The notes under the pieces were generated by a model. The model was given only the letters and a program-made list of their open reading frames with translations, made no database searches and was not told the origin of the DNA. A stretch of 64,000 nt of DNA, taken from positions 107,824 through 171,823 of the forward strand of contig JAVTVY010036957.1 of the NCBI GenBank assembly GCA_036873755.1, read 5' to 3'. Position 1 is the first letter of the stretch, and every line of letters starts with the position of its first letter. The translations under genes and the position numbers were made by a program. Shown in pieces: positions 23,887-36,849 of this stretch. This DNA comes from Hanleya hanleyi (lineage: Eukaryota; Mollusca; Polyplacophora; Lepidopleurida; Hanleyidae).

Positions 23887-26800
23887 AAATTGTTTCAATC
23901 GTGTTTTTGTGTAGCCTCTGTTATGTCCGAATATCTGCTAAACGGCTATTGCAGGACTGATCATTCCAAGCCACCTTTACTGATTTGATTGCGTGTATGG
24001 CCTGTTTTCCGAATCATGTACACGCGGGATTGCAAGTTTATAATATAAACACATTTTTTAACAACCTGTTAACATCTGGGTCATCTATACGCGGTATATG
24101 ACTGACCCTGGGATCGTGTGTATCCATTTCAGCCTACTTTCGGCAACTGCAAAAGGGAATTTCCAGAAATCAATACCACGTGACTTCGTCAGTCAATCAT
24201 CTAAAGTCTACCGACGTAACCCCAACGTAACCCGCCATTTTTGAGTCATGTGATGTCCTACTTGTTCAAAATTACAGATGTACCACACCTCTTGGATGAT
24301 ACGAAAGTTATCCATACCGGTACCTATATATTTTGTAAGCCCAGGCAATATCTGTTTCCGAAGTGGTATGAAAACCTGTAATTCATCAGATTTCTCGAGT
24401 CTGTTCTCCGCCGGATGAAGGCCGAACAGAATACGGTAAAGTACCGGATATCGGTCCGCGATAATGGAGACACACGATTCGCAAGCCATCTTATAGATGG
24501 CAAAGTGTAGGCAAATGATTTTTTAGCAGTTCATCTTCAGCTTCGGAAGTTGCGGTTTTTGTCGCGAAAAGCCGAAGCCGTTTCCCCGAGGTGCGATCCG
24601 TTTCCCCGAGGTGCGATCCGAAGGGTCGTTTCTTGTCGTGGAAACAACAGACGTCGGAAACCAACAGCGTTATCTGAAATAAGAGCAGCCACTCTACCAG
24701 GAGAGACGCCTGACAGAATGGTCAACCCGGTGAAAATGTGATAAAGTGTGGGGGTTTTTTTCAGTCTTGGTAGTATGTCCTTAATATCCACATTTTGAGA
24801 TTACGGCTAAGTTCGTTGAATACTTTGAGTATCAAATCCAGGGACAGAATATCTTCAGCCTTTGACAATTCGGGCTGAATCAATCCAGACCTCGGAAGCG
24901 AACAAAAATCGACATCGGAGTGACGCCTCGGAAAAGTGAAGAGCGTGTGCATATCACCAACAGCACAGTCAATTTGAAATGAACAAGGCCGTCAATCGAG
25001 TTGCGCCGCCCAAGAAAATACTTCAAGTTGAATGGTTCTCACAGTTGCTCTTTTCGTGTGATGTGATATATTTTGAACGCACAGTTGCCTGGCCAGTATG
25101 GCAGAAACATACGTATATGTTTCAATGAAATACAGGAATTAAATATATAATTAATAAAATATGGAAAATATTGTTGTATTCTATCATTATGAAATTTCCA
25201 GTCATGTCAGTTAGTTAGACAAAAATCGAATTTCTACAGTTTTCAATCTTCTACCGCGTCTGATCTCTATATGACATATATACATACATTCTCATGGTAT
25301 ATCTATAGTAAATCGGTTTGATATGACTGGGATTGACATTATTTGAGTCACAGAGATGAAAGAACAAAATCAAAACTGTGATTACAGTAAAACTGCCTTT
25401 GTGTATGGTAAATATAGTACTATAAATAATCATGACAAACTCCGACTGATTGATTTTGCTGCTAACTGGTTAAATAATAATATGTGTTATTTTCTATATT
25501 TTAATCGGAAATATACCTATGTATCTATCACCAAATATCCTACAGGTCAGACAACTGTGCGTGCAAGGTATATAAGTTAACATTACACTAGAATGACAGC
25601 TGTGAGAATCATTACGGACAAACTACGAATAGAGAAAAATCCACACTTGAACACACCTCCCTACTTTTTTCGGGGATTTTGTCTGGTGTTTCCACGACGA
25701 GGAACGAACCTTTGGGTCAGAAGTCGAGTGTGTTTGAGCAGCTAGCTTATTAGACTATCTCATTACACTACTTTTATTTCTATTTCCAATCCGTCCTATT
25801 TTATGGAGCGCTTTCACTACGAGAGTTGCTGCCCCTGCTTCAGATAGTAATATTCAAGAACGGGTGATGTTTCTCTGACTCGTGTGTCTTTTCATGTCAA
25901 TGTATATATATATGTATCTCTGCCAATATTCGCGTTTAAGGAAAGCCCGACTCTAGAAATTAAATGATCGTCAAGGAGGCATTGTTCTAGTAAATATGGC
26001 TTGGAATGGTTAATACATCTATATGTTGTACGGTTTATCACCAACGTCTTTCATGCTTTTGTTCCCCTTATGTCCCAGTGATACACTACAAATGATATAT
26101 CTAGGATTGGACCCTATTATAAACACAAAAACTATAAACAGTTTGAAGAAAATAAGCGTTAGAAAAGGTGCTTAAAACCTAAACATGCTGAAGCTTAAAC
26201 ATTTGATCAAACTGTACCATTCATATACTCCGGGATGTATTCAACCCCGAAACGAGTTTGGAGCCTCTATCCTAGAAGATAAACGCGGGTTAATTCAAAA
26301 TGGCTGGAGTGCTTGAACACTTTTTTTTTGTCTTTTCTTCAAAATGGCTTTTAAGAACGAAAGTATCCAAAATTATTTTATTCCACATCATTTAATTATT
26401 TTCTAATTTCTTAAGTAGTTTTTTTTGCGGAGTAAATAAGATTAATACAAGATTCATGGAAGCTGATTGACAGATCGACAGTAAATGCTTTAAATAATGT
26501 TTGTAGTGTATAGAGCTTTCCCCTCTTTAAGGTCATCTCTAACTCTTTTTGTTGAAAAACTACCCGTGGGCTGTTCTCCGTATATGCAATAAGTTGTTGA
26601 CCATTATCATATACCAAATAATCCCCACATTATGCTGAATGCAAATCGGATACCTCTTTATTCAAACAGTGTACATTAATGAGTACAATTACAAAAACAA
26701 AGTTTCTTTGTGTTGTCAGCAAAAGTCAATAAAGACAAAACTCTTTCGAAAGACAGTCCTAAAAATACTATTGATTCCCTGCTACAATTTACACTGTATT

Positions 26801-27459
26801 AAAATTGGGCAATATTTAATACATGTTTTTTCATATATCTATTGTAATTCTCACAATCAAACGTGTCCAGATGACTTCAAGTCAGTCTGATAATGAGCGG
26901 GTTAGGGTCAACCCATACCTCCGCCTATAAGCGTTTTTTAACGAATATTCCATAATTCCGGTAGTGAACTGAATGTTTTGGACGAAAAATTATCCGTATA
27001 ATGGCGCTTCAAATCCTGAGATATTTAGAATTTTATAATATGCAAAACATTTCCTGACTATGCGTGGATTCTGGCAAAATTTCTATTTTTATTTACATTT
27101 TCTCACATGGAATACTGATCAAACTATACGTTCAATAATTTTATCAGCATTAAAATTGTTTGTAAAGGTTATTCGCAAAATAATGTTTTCTGCCGAACTG
27201 TGAGATTCTTAAATAACGTAATTTCTAAAAGTACGATCCTGAAATGAAGTTTTATTATTTGACGCATTTTTTCATGTCACTGATTAATTATTGGAAGCAA
27301 ATTTTCAAAGGAAATACACCGGGAAAGTAGCAAAACTTGCGCGTTTGGGGTAAACTTTGAAATACATTAATTTATGCAAAACCCTGAATGTAAACTCGTC
27401 AATGTTTTTGAAGAGATGGGAATAGATATTAGTATCATATTCCAAATATCAATTTATTA
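23887..27459. other. 3' flank of Ig gene and gene-poor DNA
   Basis: No clear AATAAA lies close to the stop; the first good one is near 25152. A direct duplication of CGTTTCCCCGAGGTGCGATC occurs at about 24577-24615. A 93-codon minus-strand frame (24208-24489, starting MACESCVSIIADRYPVLYRI) has no recognisable domain. Nothing else supported. Confidence 0.4.
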
Positions 27460-28007
27460 TTAACCCAACCTGGCCTGAGGGGGGGCCAAAATCCCCCTAC
27501 CAAACTTTCTGCACTATCTCCGGAACGACAAAAAACGGAGAGCTGAAACTCCGTGACTTTATAGTTTATCATATTGGGGTCATTTTGATCTTATTTGCAT
27601 AACCCCCCGGGCAGAGAATCATGGATAAATTCAAGATGGCGGCCATGTGGTGTACCAGAAAAGTTATGTTTTCGTCATATTTCTATTTTAAACTATAAAC
27701 TATTTTATTTCACATCACATTAATATTTACTAATTTATCTGGCAGTTTTTGCAGAGAAATTGCATAAATAAAAAAAAAATCGAAAAATCGACCAGAAATG
27801 CCGTTTTTGAAAATGACGTCACTGTGATGTCACCAAAGCGGCCATCTTGGATTTGTTTACTTTTACTGGTAGAGCTTGACCCAAGGGTATAGTGTGGTAA
27901 GTTTCAATCCCCTAGCTCAAGGGATAAGAAAAATAATTGGGGGGGGAGGGGCATTTAGGCCCTCCAGGCCAGGACAGGTCTCAAAATCCCAGTCCAGATA
28001 GCGTTAA
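27460..28007. mobile_element. Intact TTAA-flanked MITE, ~548 bp
   Basis: TTAA lies at both edges (27460-27463, 28004-28007). The ends are inverted relatives: TTAACCCAACCTGGCCTG at the left and CAGTCCAGATAGCGTTAA at the right. TTAA target duplication with C-rich termini points to the piggyBac superfamily. The element carries AAGATGGCGGCCAT, the CRE-like TGACGTCACTGTGATGTCAC, and an inverted CGGCCATCTTGG. Non-coding. Best copy of a family with members near 7.0-8.2, 14.7, 16.1 and 21.5 kb. Confidence 0.75.
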
Positions 28008-30556
28008 AAGTGCATTCGATCGTAGTAATATCAGATATTGATATACCGAACTGTGACAGTTGGTCCTAACCTGTTGCGGATATTTCAAAGAGGCGCAGGA
28101 TTTATCTCAGACAGGTTACCTGAAGGCAGATTGTGTTCATTGAGGAACTCACTGACCAGTTTTACCAGTTTGTTGTTTCTATTCAAACTTCCACAGCCCA
28201 TTGTCATCTGTATAGGGCTTACCATGTGCTTGGTCTTGCACGAAGCACTTACCTGACACATATCTGCTATATGCCCTAGATAGACGTGAGATCCAATGTT
28301 AGGCTGGCGTAAATTTCACTTAAATATGACAGTGTATATTTCAATATGAAAAAAAATTCTTTATAAAATAATCTCAATACAATTTTAATATCTGACAGTG
28401 TTCATTGTAGCTAGGATTTTATTTTATTTTTAAAACTGAATTTCATATGTGCATTATCTTCTTGACTTATGCTGACAACGCCTAGAAAGTTTGATTATAT
28501 TACATGCAAATTATTATTATTATTATTATTATTCGTTCATCCAAATATGTATCATATTTGTATTCATCATGGTATGAGAGATATTTCGGTATATCATACA
28601 AGTCTCAAAATATATTGGATGGACGGTTATCAGACCACTTGTAGTGGGGTTTTTTTTTCAAAATAGGTACCGCTCACCACAAGCATCCACTTAAGCCTGT
28701 CCCCTGAATGCTTCTCTCGTTATTTAAACTGTTTTCAATATATTGATGCAATGAATTGAAAGATGAAATACGTTTGAGTATAAAATATTTGTACATAGAA
28801 ACTCACCTCAACCACGTTTGAACTACATTTTGCGATTTCAATCCTCGCGCATTAAGTGCGAATTCATAGAAATGACTTGTAAATTTAATTTGTCACTTGT
28901 TTTACTATGCAACTCAATCCATTACAAATGTTATATTAAAACAGTTTAATTGTTCATATGAAACATTGTTTTATGTCGTCTTGTTTTACGCTTTGCTTTG
29001 TCTAATTGCTTGGTCTAAAAACTGGTTCTATAGCTAATTTATTTTAGAAGGTACACAGTAAAACATGAGCAGTGTGACTAACGTCACAGGACCTACGAAG
29101 TAGGGTAGGCATTGGGACTTCGACGCGAACTGAACTCTTGGAAATCCCCACCCCCAGTTGAATCCTGCCTATATTAAGATGGGCACTGCCCAAGTCAGAA
29201 TCACCCGTGATTTTCATCAAAAATCACCAGAAATTTTCATCAAAAGTAGATCAGCTCAGAACTTGCTGGGAAGTTCCCTAATGCACATTCATGCCAATTA
29301 GGTTCTAATGTCAACGGTTCTCCTTATTTTCCCGACGAAAGGATTCGGATGGACTGATTGACTCATTACCGGACAATTTGCAAATGAGAGCCTACTTCGT
29401 AGGAATATATCTTATGGATCTCTTAAAATAAGAGGGTTCAAGATGTGGATCAAGAATTCATAGATTCTTCATAACCATCGGTGCGCGATTTCTATTATTA
29501 GTGCGCCAGCTTCCATTGTAATTCCGCACCTCTACCCATGCCCTTGTTTACCCACCTTGGACACCTGACGCGTTCTTTTAGTGTTCTCAACTTGTGCATT
29601 GATGCTACCAATTTTAACCATAATTTCCTCTAAATACACGAATTCGTTATTGAATACGGCTATTCAACATAGGTATTCTGGTGCACAGTGTCATGACAGT
29701 TTGAAGACCAGCGTGTACATTTAGAATAACACCAAATGCAAAAATTCCAATTTTGAACGGGCGTGTTCCAAAACTGTTACATTGGAACACCTTTTGGTAT
29801 TTTAATCTTGAACACATTTTTAGTGTTCTGGAATTCTGGTGTTCAGTGTCTTTTGAACACCATTGTTCACCCTTGAAATACGACCAAATGGGAAAGATGA
29901 TGTTCCGATTTTGCACACTTCTGTTCCTATTTATTCAGAAACACCAAAACTGTTTTTCAAAATCTGATACATTGGAACATATTTTGGTGTTCTAAAGTAG
30001 AATACTTTTTTGTCTGCGGGAAGATTACTTTTCTTATATTATTTCACATTAATTATCACTCGACACCGCCTCGGATAATGTAGGACATTAGTACCTCGTC
30101 AGCACAGTATCACGCAGCAACTCCGAACAGCGCATGCCAGCAGTATGCCTTCCATTACCATCAAGATCAGCTTGAGAAGAAAAACGAGAAGATATTCCTC
30201 AAATTAGAAGAGATCCTCTGCGGGTAGAATCAAGGGAATGTCCATTTCATTGGGATATATATTTTATCTCCTGATAAGGGTGAAATACAACGAGGACTAT
30301 GTGAGCGGAAACACATCCTATATCATGAGATGTGCCTCACGTGCGGCGGATCACGGTTTACAGCTGAGAGCTGTGAAATCCTTACACCTGCGCGAGGTAT
30401 TATGACTTCGACGGAATAGGCCGAGCACTCGCGAATGATTTATTATATGACTGTTTGTGTTACTTTTTCTCCAATGGACCATTCGCCGTCACATGACCGT
30501 CACTAATTGTTCATATTGACTCCAAAGCGGGTCCATAAATATGATATTGACTCGAC
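28008..30556. other. Gene-poor DNA
   Basis: Holds an (ATT)n microsatellite near 28507-28532. A possible ~313-bp element at 29091-29403 is bounded by ACCTACGAAGTAGG and CCTACTTCGTAGG. A GGTGTTC/GAACACC-rich stretch lies at 29690-30000. No gene supported. Confidence 0.4.
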
Positions 30557-32670
30557 GTGACGAAACACAGATACCTCCCGAGAAACACACAGACTTCCCC
30601 AGAAACACAGACACCTCCCCAGAAAAAAACCGAGAGCTCTCCGGATACACGGACAGTTCCCCATAAACACAGATACCTCTCCAGAAACACAGAGACCTCT
30701 CCAAGAACACAGAGACCCCCCCATAAACACAGAGACCTCTCCAGAAACACAGAGACCTCTCCAAGAACACAGAGACCTCCCCATAAACACAGATACCTCT
30801 CCAGAAACACAGAGACCTCTCCAGAAACACAGATACCACTCCAGAAACACAGAGACCTCTCCAGAAACACAGAGACCTCTCCAGAAACACAGAGACCTCT
30901 CCAAGAACACAGATACCTCTCCAGAAACACAGAGACCTCTCCAAGAACACAGATACCTCTCCAGAAACACAGAGACCTCTCCAAGAACACAGAGACCTCT
31001 CCAGAAACACAGAGACCTCTCCAAGAACACAGATACCTCTCCAGAAACACAGATACCTCTCCAGAAACACAGCTACCTCCCCAGAAACACAGATACCACT
31101 CCAGAAACACAGAGACCTCTCCAAGAACACAGATACCTCTCCAGAAACACAGATACCTCTCCAGAAACACAGAGACCTCTCCAAGAACACAGAGACCCCC
31201 CCATAAACACAGAGACCTCTCCAGAAACACAGAGACCTCTCCAAGAACACAGAGACCTCCCCATAAACACAGATACCTCTCCAGAAACACAGAGACCTCT
31301 CCAGAAACACAGATACCACTCCAGAAACACAGAGACCTCTCCAGGAACACAGAGACCTCTCCAAGAACACAGATACCTCTCCAGAAACACAGAGACCTCT
31401 CCAAGAACACAGAGACCTCTCCAGAAACACAGAGACCTCTCCAAGAACACAGAGACCTCTCCAGAAACACAGAGACCTCTCCAAGAACACAGATACCTCT
31501 CCAGAAACACAGATACCTCTCCAGAAACACAGCTACCTCCCCAGAAACACAGATACCACTCCAGAAACACAGAGACCTCTCCAAGAACACAGATACCTCT
31601 CCAGAAACACAGATACCTCTCCAGAAACACAGAGACCTCTCCAAGAACACAGATACCTCTCCAGAAACACAAAGACCTCTCCAGAAACACAGAGACCTCT
31701 CCAAGAACACAGATACCTCTCCAGAAACACAGAGACCTCTCCAAGAACACAGATACCTCTCCAGAAACACAGAGACCTCTCCAAGAACACAGAGACCTCT
31801 CCAGAAACACAGATACCTCTCCAGAAACACAGCTACCTCCCCAGAAACACAGATACCTCTCCAGAAACACAGAGACCTCCCCAGAAACACAGATACCTCT
31901 CCAGAAACACAGCTACCTCCCCAGAAACACAGATACCTCTCCAGAAACACAGCTACCTCCCCAGAAACACAGATACCACTCCAGAAACACAGCTACCTCC
32001 CCAGAAACCTATACAAAAACAGAGTCGTCCTTAGAAACACAGAGACCTCCCCAGAAACACAGAGACCTACACTAAAACAGAGACGTCCTCAGAAATACAG
32101 AGACCTCCCCAGAAACACAGAGACTTCTCCAGAAACGCACAGACCTCCTCAGAAACACACAGACCTCCCCAGAAACACAGATACCACTCCAGAAACACAG
32201 AGACCTCCCCAGAAACACAGAGACCTATACAAAAACAGAGTCGTCCTCAGAAACACAGAGACCTCCCCAGAAACACAGAGACCTACACTAAAACAGAGAC
32301 GTCCTCAGAAATACAGAGACCTCCCCAGAAACACAGAGACTTCTCCAGAAACGCACAGACCTCCTCAGAAACACACAGACCTCCCCAGAAACACAGATAC
32401 CACTCCAGAAACACAGAGACCTCCCCAGAAACACAGAGACCTATACAAAAACAGAGTCGTCCTCAGAAACACAGAGACCTCCCCAGAAACACAGAGACCT
32501 ACACTAAAACAGAGACGTCCTCAGAAATACAGAGACCTCCCCAGAAACACAGAGACTTCTCCAGAAACGTACAGACCTCCTCAGAAACACACAGACCTCC
32601 TCTGAAACACAGAGACCTCCCCAAAAAGAAAGAGACCTCCCCAGAAACAGGCAGACCTTCCCAGAATCAC
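30557..32670. repeat. 20-bp minisatellite with 216-bp higher-order repeat
   Basis: About 100 units of a 20-bp motif, mostly CCAGAAACACAGAGACCTCT with variants CCAAGAACAC, CCATAAACAC, AGATACCTCT and AGCTACCTCC. From about 32008 a 216-bp higher-order unit starts at 32008, 32224 and 32440, marked by CCTATACAAAAACAGAGTCG. The period is not a multiple of 3 and the motif lacks stops in most frames. It therefore produces long frames on both strands (682 codons plus, 479 codons minus) of a 20-residue periodic peptide. I treat none as a gene. Confidence 0.95.
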
Positions 32671-32924
32671 TTAAATATGCTTTAGGATAACCATAACGGG
32701 CATTCTTCCAAAGGTCTGATAATATCCACCAAATGTATACCAGAAATCACTGACTGAAATCATGTCATCATATGGAGAAAGGAACATCAGTTACTCGAAA
32801 ATTTAAGAGCGAAGCTTCTAGGGTAGCGCGTAAGGGGCGAACTGGTTGCTGGACCCTCTTGGTGGAAAGTCGTGCGGAAGGGGGGGAAGGCGGGCGGGGA
32901 ACTGGCTGCTGGCCTCGTACCCAT
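32671..32924. other. Spacer between minisatellites
   Basis: Short non-repetitive spacer with a G-rich stretch at 32878-32900. No gene seen. Confidence 0.4.
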
Positions 32925-33250
32925 GACATGAAGTTAGAGCGACTCTACGGATGTAGGGCTCAACCTTCCCTTAAGTCGTTGGAGTGAGTCTACGGTTGTT
33001 GGGCTCAACCTTCTCTCAAATCGTTGGAGCGAGTCTACGGATGTTCGGCTCAACCGTCCCTCAAGTCATTGGAGCGAGTCTACGGATGTTGGGCTCAACA
33101 TTCCCGCAAGTCGTTGCAGCGAGTCTACGGATGTTAGGCTCAACCTTCCCTCAAGCCGTTGGAGCGAGTCAAAGGATGTTTGGCTCAACCTTCTCTCAAG
33201 TCGTTGGAGCGTGTCTAAGGACTTAGGGCTCAACCTTTCTTCAAGGCGTT
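32925..33250. repeat. 45-bp minisatellite, about seven units
   Basis: Units of 45 bp containing GTTGGAGCGAGTCTACGGAT and GGGCTCAACCTTCCCTCAAG. The period is a multiple of three, so one frame stays open for 80 codons; this is repeat translation. Confidence 0.9.
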
Positions 33251-35182
33251 AGGCACCGTTTCCAATTATCGTTCGCGAATGAATCGTTTATTTCGTCAAA
33301 TTTTCTCGAAGTCGCGATTTTCCAAGGCGCGAGGGAATGGTTTTTTTTCTTCAAAATAAACGATTCATTCGCGATCGCTGTTCGAATGGGTTTTTTTTCT
33401 GTTGGCAATCGTTTTTCAATCGAGAAAATTCTCGCGAATAAAAAGCGATATCGCGATTCAATCGCTTTTTAATCGAGAAAATATAAACGATTGGAAAAAA
33501 AACGATTGAGGATTATAGCCGAAAGTAGTACGCCATTGGTTCAGCCTGACTGACCCGCATACACGTTCGAGTTTCTAACACTTCAGTCAGACTATATAAA
33601 GTTCGATCATTTTTTCTTCTTCCTTTTCCATTCTTTGCCTAGTGTAAAACTATAGCGTGTTTCTGTACAGTTGGCGGTTATATAGATACGATGGGGATAT
33701 TGAAAGAAATTGAAAAAAAATATCTATATATATACATAGGAATAATGGTTATGCATATAATTATAACTTCATATTTACATATATTTTGTACGGGACACAG
33801 GCCCGGATATGGTCAGATTGGGTCATTTGCACTTGCAATTTCGTCTATTATTTTGGGTATTTCTGTGTTTTAAAGCTGGTATTATTCCAGATTTCTTGTG
33901 TAGTATTTTTCGTGAACGTTTTTGGGCATCTGTGCGGGCTGAAATTTTGAGTTGATTCATCAGATTTTCGCTGTACGCGTGGTTTTTTGTCCTACGATCA
34001 CCATTTTCCTTGTGTAGATAGATGGCGCTGTATTGAATATAACATTGTCATACGGGGCTTTTGAGTCTTCGCAAGCACTGAATCATTAATATATAGCACG
34101 GGCTGTTTGTAAAAAATTTCACAACTGGTTAATCCAGTAAGAGATGAAATTATATAATATTCAGTTGGTTTTTGGCTTGAGCTTCCCTTTGGAATCATTC
34201 ATAGTTCATTTATCAAAATATAAAATTAAAATAAAAAGTATTGTACATATGCGAATCCAACCGTTATATGCGATTCAATCAAAAGATATGTATTTGATAT
34301 AAATATGAAATCACTGCCGCGAATATTCTTATAATAAATAAAATTAACTTGATGGTGATTTTTTTAACTTATTCACATCTTAATAGTTTAAAAACTGTAC
34401 CAAAACATGAATGGATACCCTTTCCTAATGTATGTTTTACTATAACAAAATATACATATTTAATTACACTATTTTTCACCTTAATTAACCTAGAAATTCT
34501 CGGCTGGTGGGCTAAGCTGTTCTGGGTTATCGCCATGCGCCCATTCACATCTCTATCAAGCCTGTGCCGTAATCATTCTGATAATGCAATCAACGAACTC
34601 AAATCCACTTATGACCTGTACCCGGTATTTACAAAACAAGATATTGTGACTATCATCCTGTATCATTAATACATTGTCGACTCACACGATTATTGAATAA
34701 ACATGTAATTTTGTCATTTACGCTTCGCCAGAGTAAATCTGAGCGCGAACGTCACAGGAAGCATGGTACAGGAATATGAAAAGATATTTCCAGCATACGC
34801 CCTACTTCGGCTTGTAGGAGACTATAGATCGTGAATCATATATATTATTCGGTTATCTTACGCATTTATACAGTATAGTATAGTAATATAGGTTTTTCCA
34901 TCGACAAATCCGCAATCAACATTACATGTAGTTCCCAGTTCGCGGATAGAGCGGCGTACGACGGCAACACGGCCTATGTGTCAAATATCACTCCGCCTCA
35001 CGATTCTCTCGAGCCTTGAAAAAAACGATTCTCTCGCGATTGAAGATTCGCGATCAAGAACGGATCGCGCATGGGTAAACCATTCAAAAACGATATCGCG
35101 AGAGAATGGTTTTTTCCAGAAAAGGTTCAATCGTTTTTTACCCCTCGGCCAAAATTTGGCCGAAGGGTATTGTCGTCGTCAT

Positions 35183-35232
35183 GTACGTCCGTCCGTCTGT
35201 CCGTCCGTCCGTCCGTCTGTCCGTCTGTCCGT
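35183..35232. repeat. (CCGT)n microsatellite
   Basis: CCGTCCGTCTGTCCGTCCGT-type tract directly before the 150-bp array. Confidence 0.9.
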
Positions 35233-36660
35233 CACACCTTTCTCGTTACCAAGATATCTTTAGAACGACTTACCCTAGGCACACCAAACTTGCAGTGCAC
35301 ATCCGTATGCTCGTGACCCAGAACCCTATTGAATCTGGACCTGATTGGCTGGAAACGTTGGCGGCCATCTTTAATTTATGCGAAACCATCACAGCTTTCT
35401 TGTTACCAAGATATCTTTAGAACGACTTACCCTAGGCACACTATATGCTCATGGCCCAGAACCCTATTGAATCTGGACCTGATTGGTTGGAAACTTTGGC
35501 GGCCATATTTAATTTATGCGAAATCATTAATCTTGTGTATCTTAGGTACCATTTCTCTGTTCAGTGTGAAACTTGGTATAGATCATCGCTGCATCAAGAA
35601 ACTTCAAAAGAATGACCAAACCAGTTTCCCTGATTCGGTGAAAACCTTGGCGGCCATCTTTAATTTATGCAAAATCTTTAATGTTATATATCTCTGATAC
35701 CATTCAAGTGTTCTATACGAAACTTGGTATACAGCATCGATGTATCAAGAGACCTGCAATGTATAACCACATCAGTTCCTCTGAGTGGCGGGAAGGATGG
35801 GCGGCCATCTTTAATTTATGCGAAATCATTAATGATCTCTATCTCTGATACCGTTCGAGTGCTCGGTGTAAAATTTGGTGTATATCATCGATGCATCAAT
35901 AGACTTACGATAAATGACAGTTCTGGTGTTTCTGATTGGGCGGAAACCTTGGTGGCCATCTTTAATTTATGCAAAATCTTTAATGATGTATATCTTTGAT
36001 ACAATTTCAGTGTTCTATTTGAAACTTGGTATACAGCATCGACGTATCAAGACACTTACAATGAATAACCACATCAGTTCCTCTGAGTGGCGGGAAGGAT
36101 GGGCGGCCATCTTTAATTTATGCGAAATCATTAATGATCTATATCTATGATACCGTTCAAGTGCTCTATGAAAAATTTGGTATACATCATCGATGTATCA
36201 ATAGACAGTTCTGGTTTTTCTGATTGGGCGGAAACCTTGGTGGCCATCTTTAATTTATGCAAAATCTTTAATGATGTATATCTTTGATACCATTTCAGTG
36301 TTCTATATGAAACTTGGTATACAGCATCCATGTATCAAGAGATTTGCAATGAATAACCACATCAGTTTCTCTGAGTGGCGGGAAGAATGGGCGGCCATCT
36401 TTAATTTATGCTAAATCGTTAATGATCTCTATCTCTGTTAATTTTCAAATGCTGGATGTAAAATTTGGTATACATCATCGATGCATCAACAGACTTATGT
36501 AATGAATACCGGTTTCTCTGATTGGACGGAAACGTTCGAGGCCATTTCTAATGGCAAAATTTTTCATAATCTGTATATTTGTCACTTGACTGCTTGGTGT
36601 TCCTGAAGTCTTGCTTCAAATTGAATACATTAGGAATGGCTGGCGCCCAGAGCCGAGGGG
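35233..36660 (+). repeat. ~150-bp tandem array, about nine units
   Basis: GGCCATCTTTAATTTATGC (or a close variant) recurs near 35367, 35504, 35650, 35801, 35953, 36103, 36241, 36392 and 36541. Each unit also has a GATTGG..GGAAACCTTGG block and ATCATCGATG(C/T)ATCAA(T/G)AGAC. The array ends with AATGGCTGGCGC and CTTCGTATTC. Several chance frames of 78-122 codons follow the repeat and are not genes. A diverged relative is at 12180-12745. Confidence 0.9.
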
Positions 36661-36849
36661 TTTTCAGATGCGCAGCTTCGTATTCTCATTTTTTTTCTCG
36701 ATACCCTCGCGACTGAATCGCGATTGATCGTTTTTCAATCGAGAAAATTGAAGAAAAATCGCGACTGAAGAAAAAACGATTAATGGAAACGATCCCTTAC
36801 CTGCAGCTGCCCTGATACTGTCTCGTGATTCCGGACCTACTCTGTAGTG

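Larger units (their letters stand above)
33255..36795. mobile_element. TIR-bounded non-autonomous element, ~3.5 kb
   Basis: The left end, CGTTTCCAATTATCGTTCGC, is matched inverted at the right end, where the complement reads CGTTTCCATTAATCGTTTTT. Both ends and an internal stretch (34990-35140) are rich in ATCG-type palindromes such as TCGCGATTGAAGA and AATCGAGAAAAT. No transposase frame occurs inside; the body is AT-rich DNA plus the 150-bp array. Superfamily not assigned. Bases 33500-34980 show no gene. Confidence 0.5.

Noticed and set aside
24208..24489. 93-codon minus-strand frame starting MACESCVSIIADRYP
   Set aside because: No domain recognised, no splice or promoter support; kept only as a remark.
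30557..32605. 682-codon plus-strand frame and 479/333/265-codon minus-strand frames
   Set aside because: They are translations of the 20-bp minisatellite with a period incompatible with a fixed frame; no start context, splice site or domain.
35329..36150. Several 78-122-codon frames
   Set aside because: Repeat translations of the 150-bp array.
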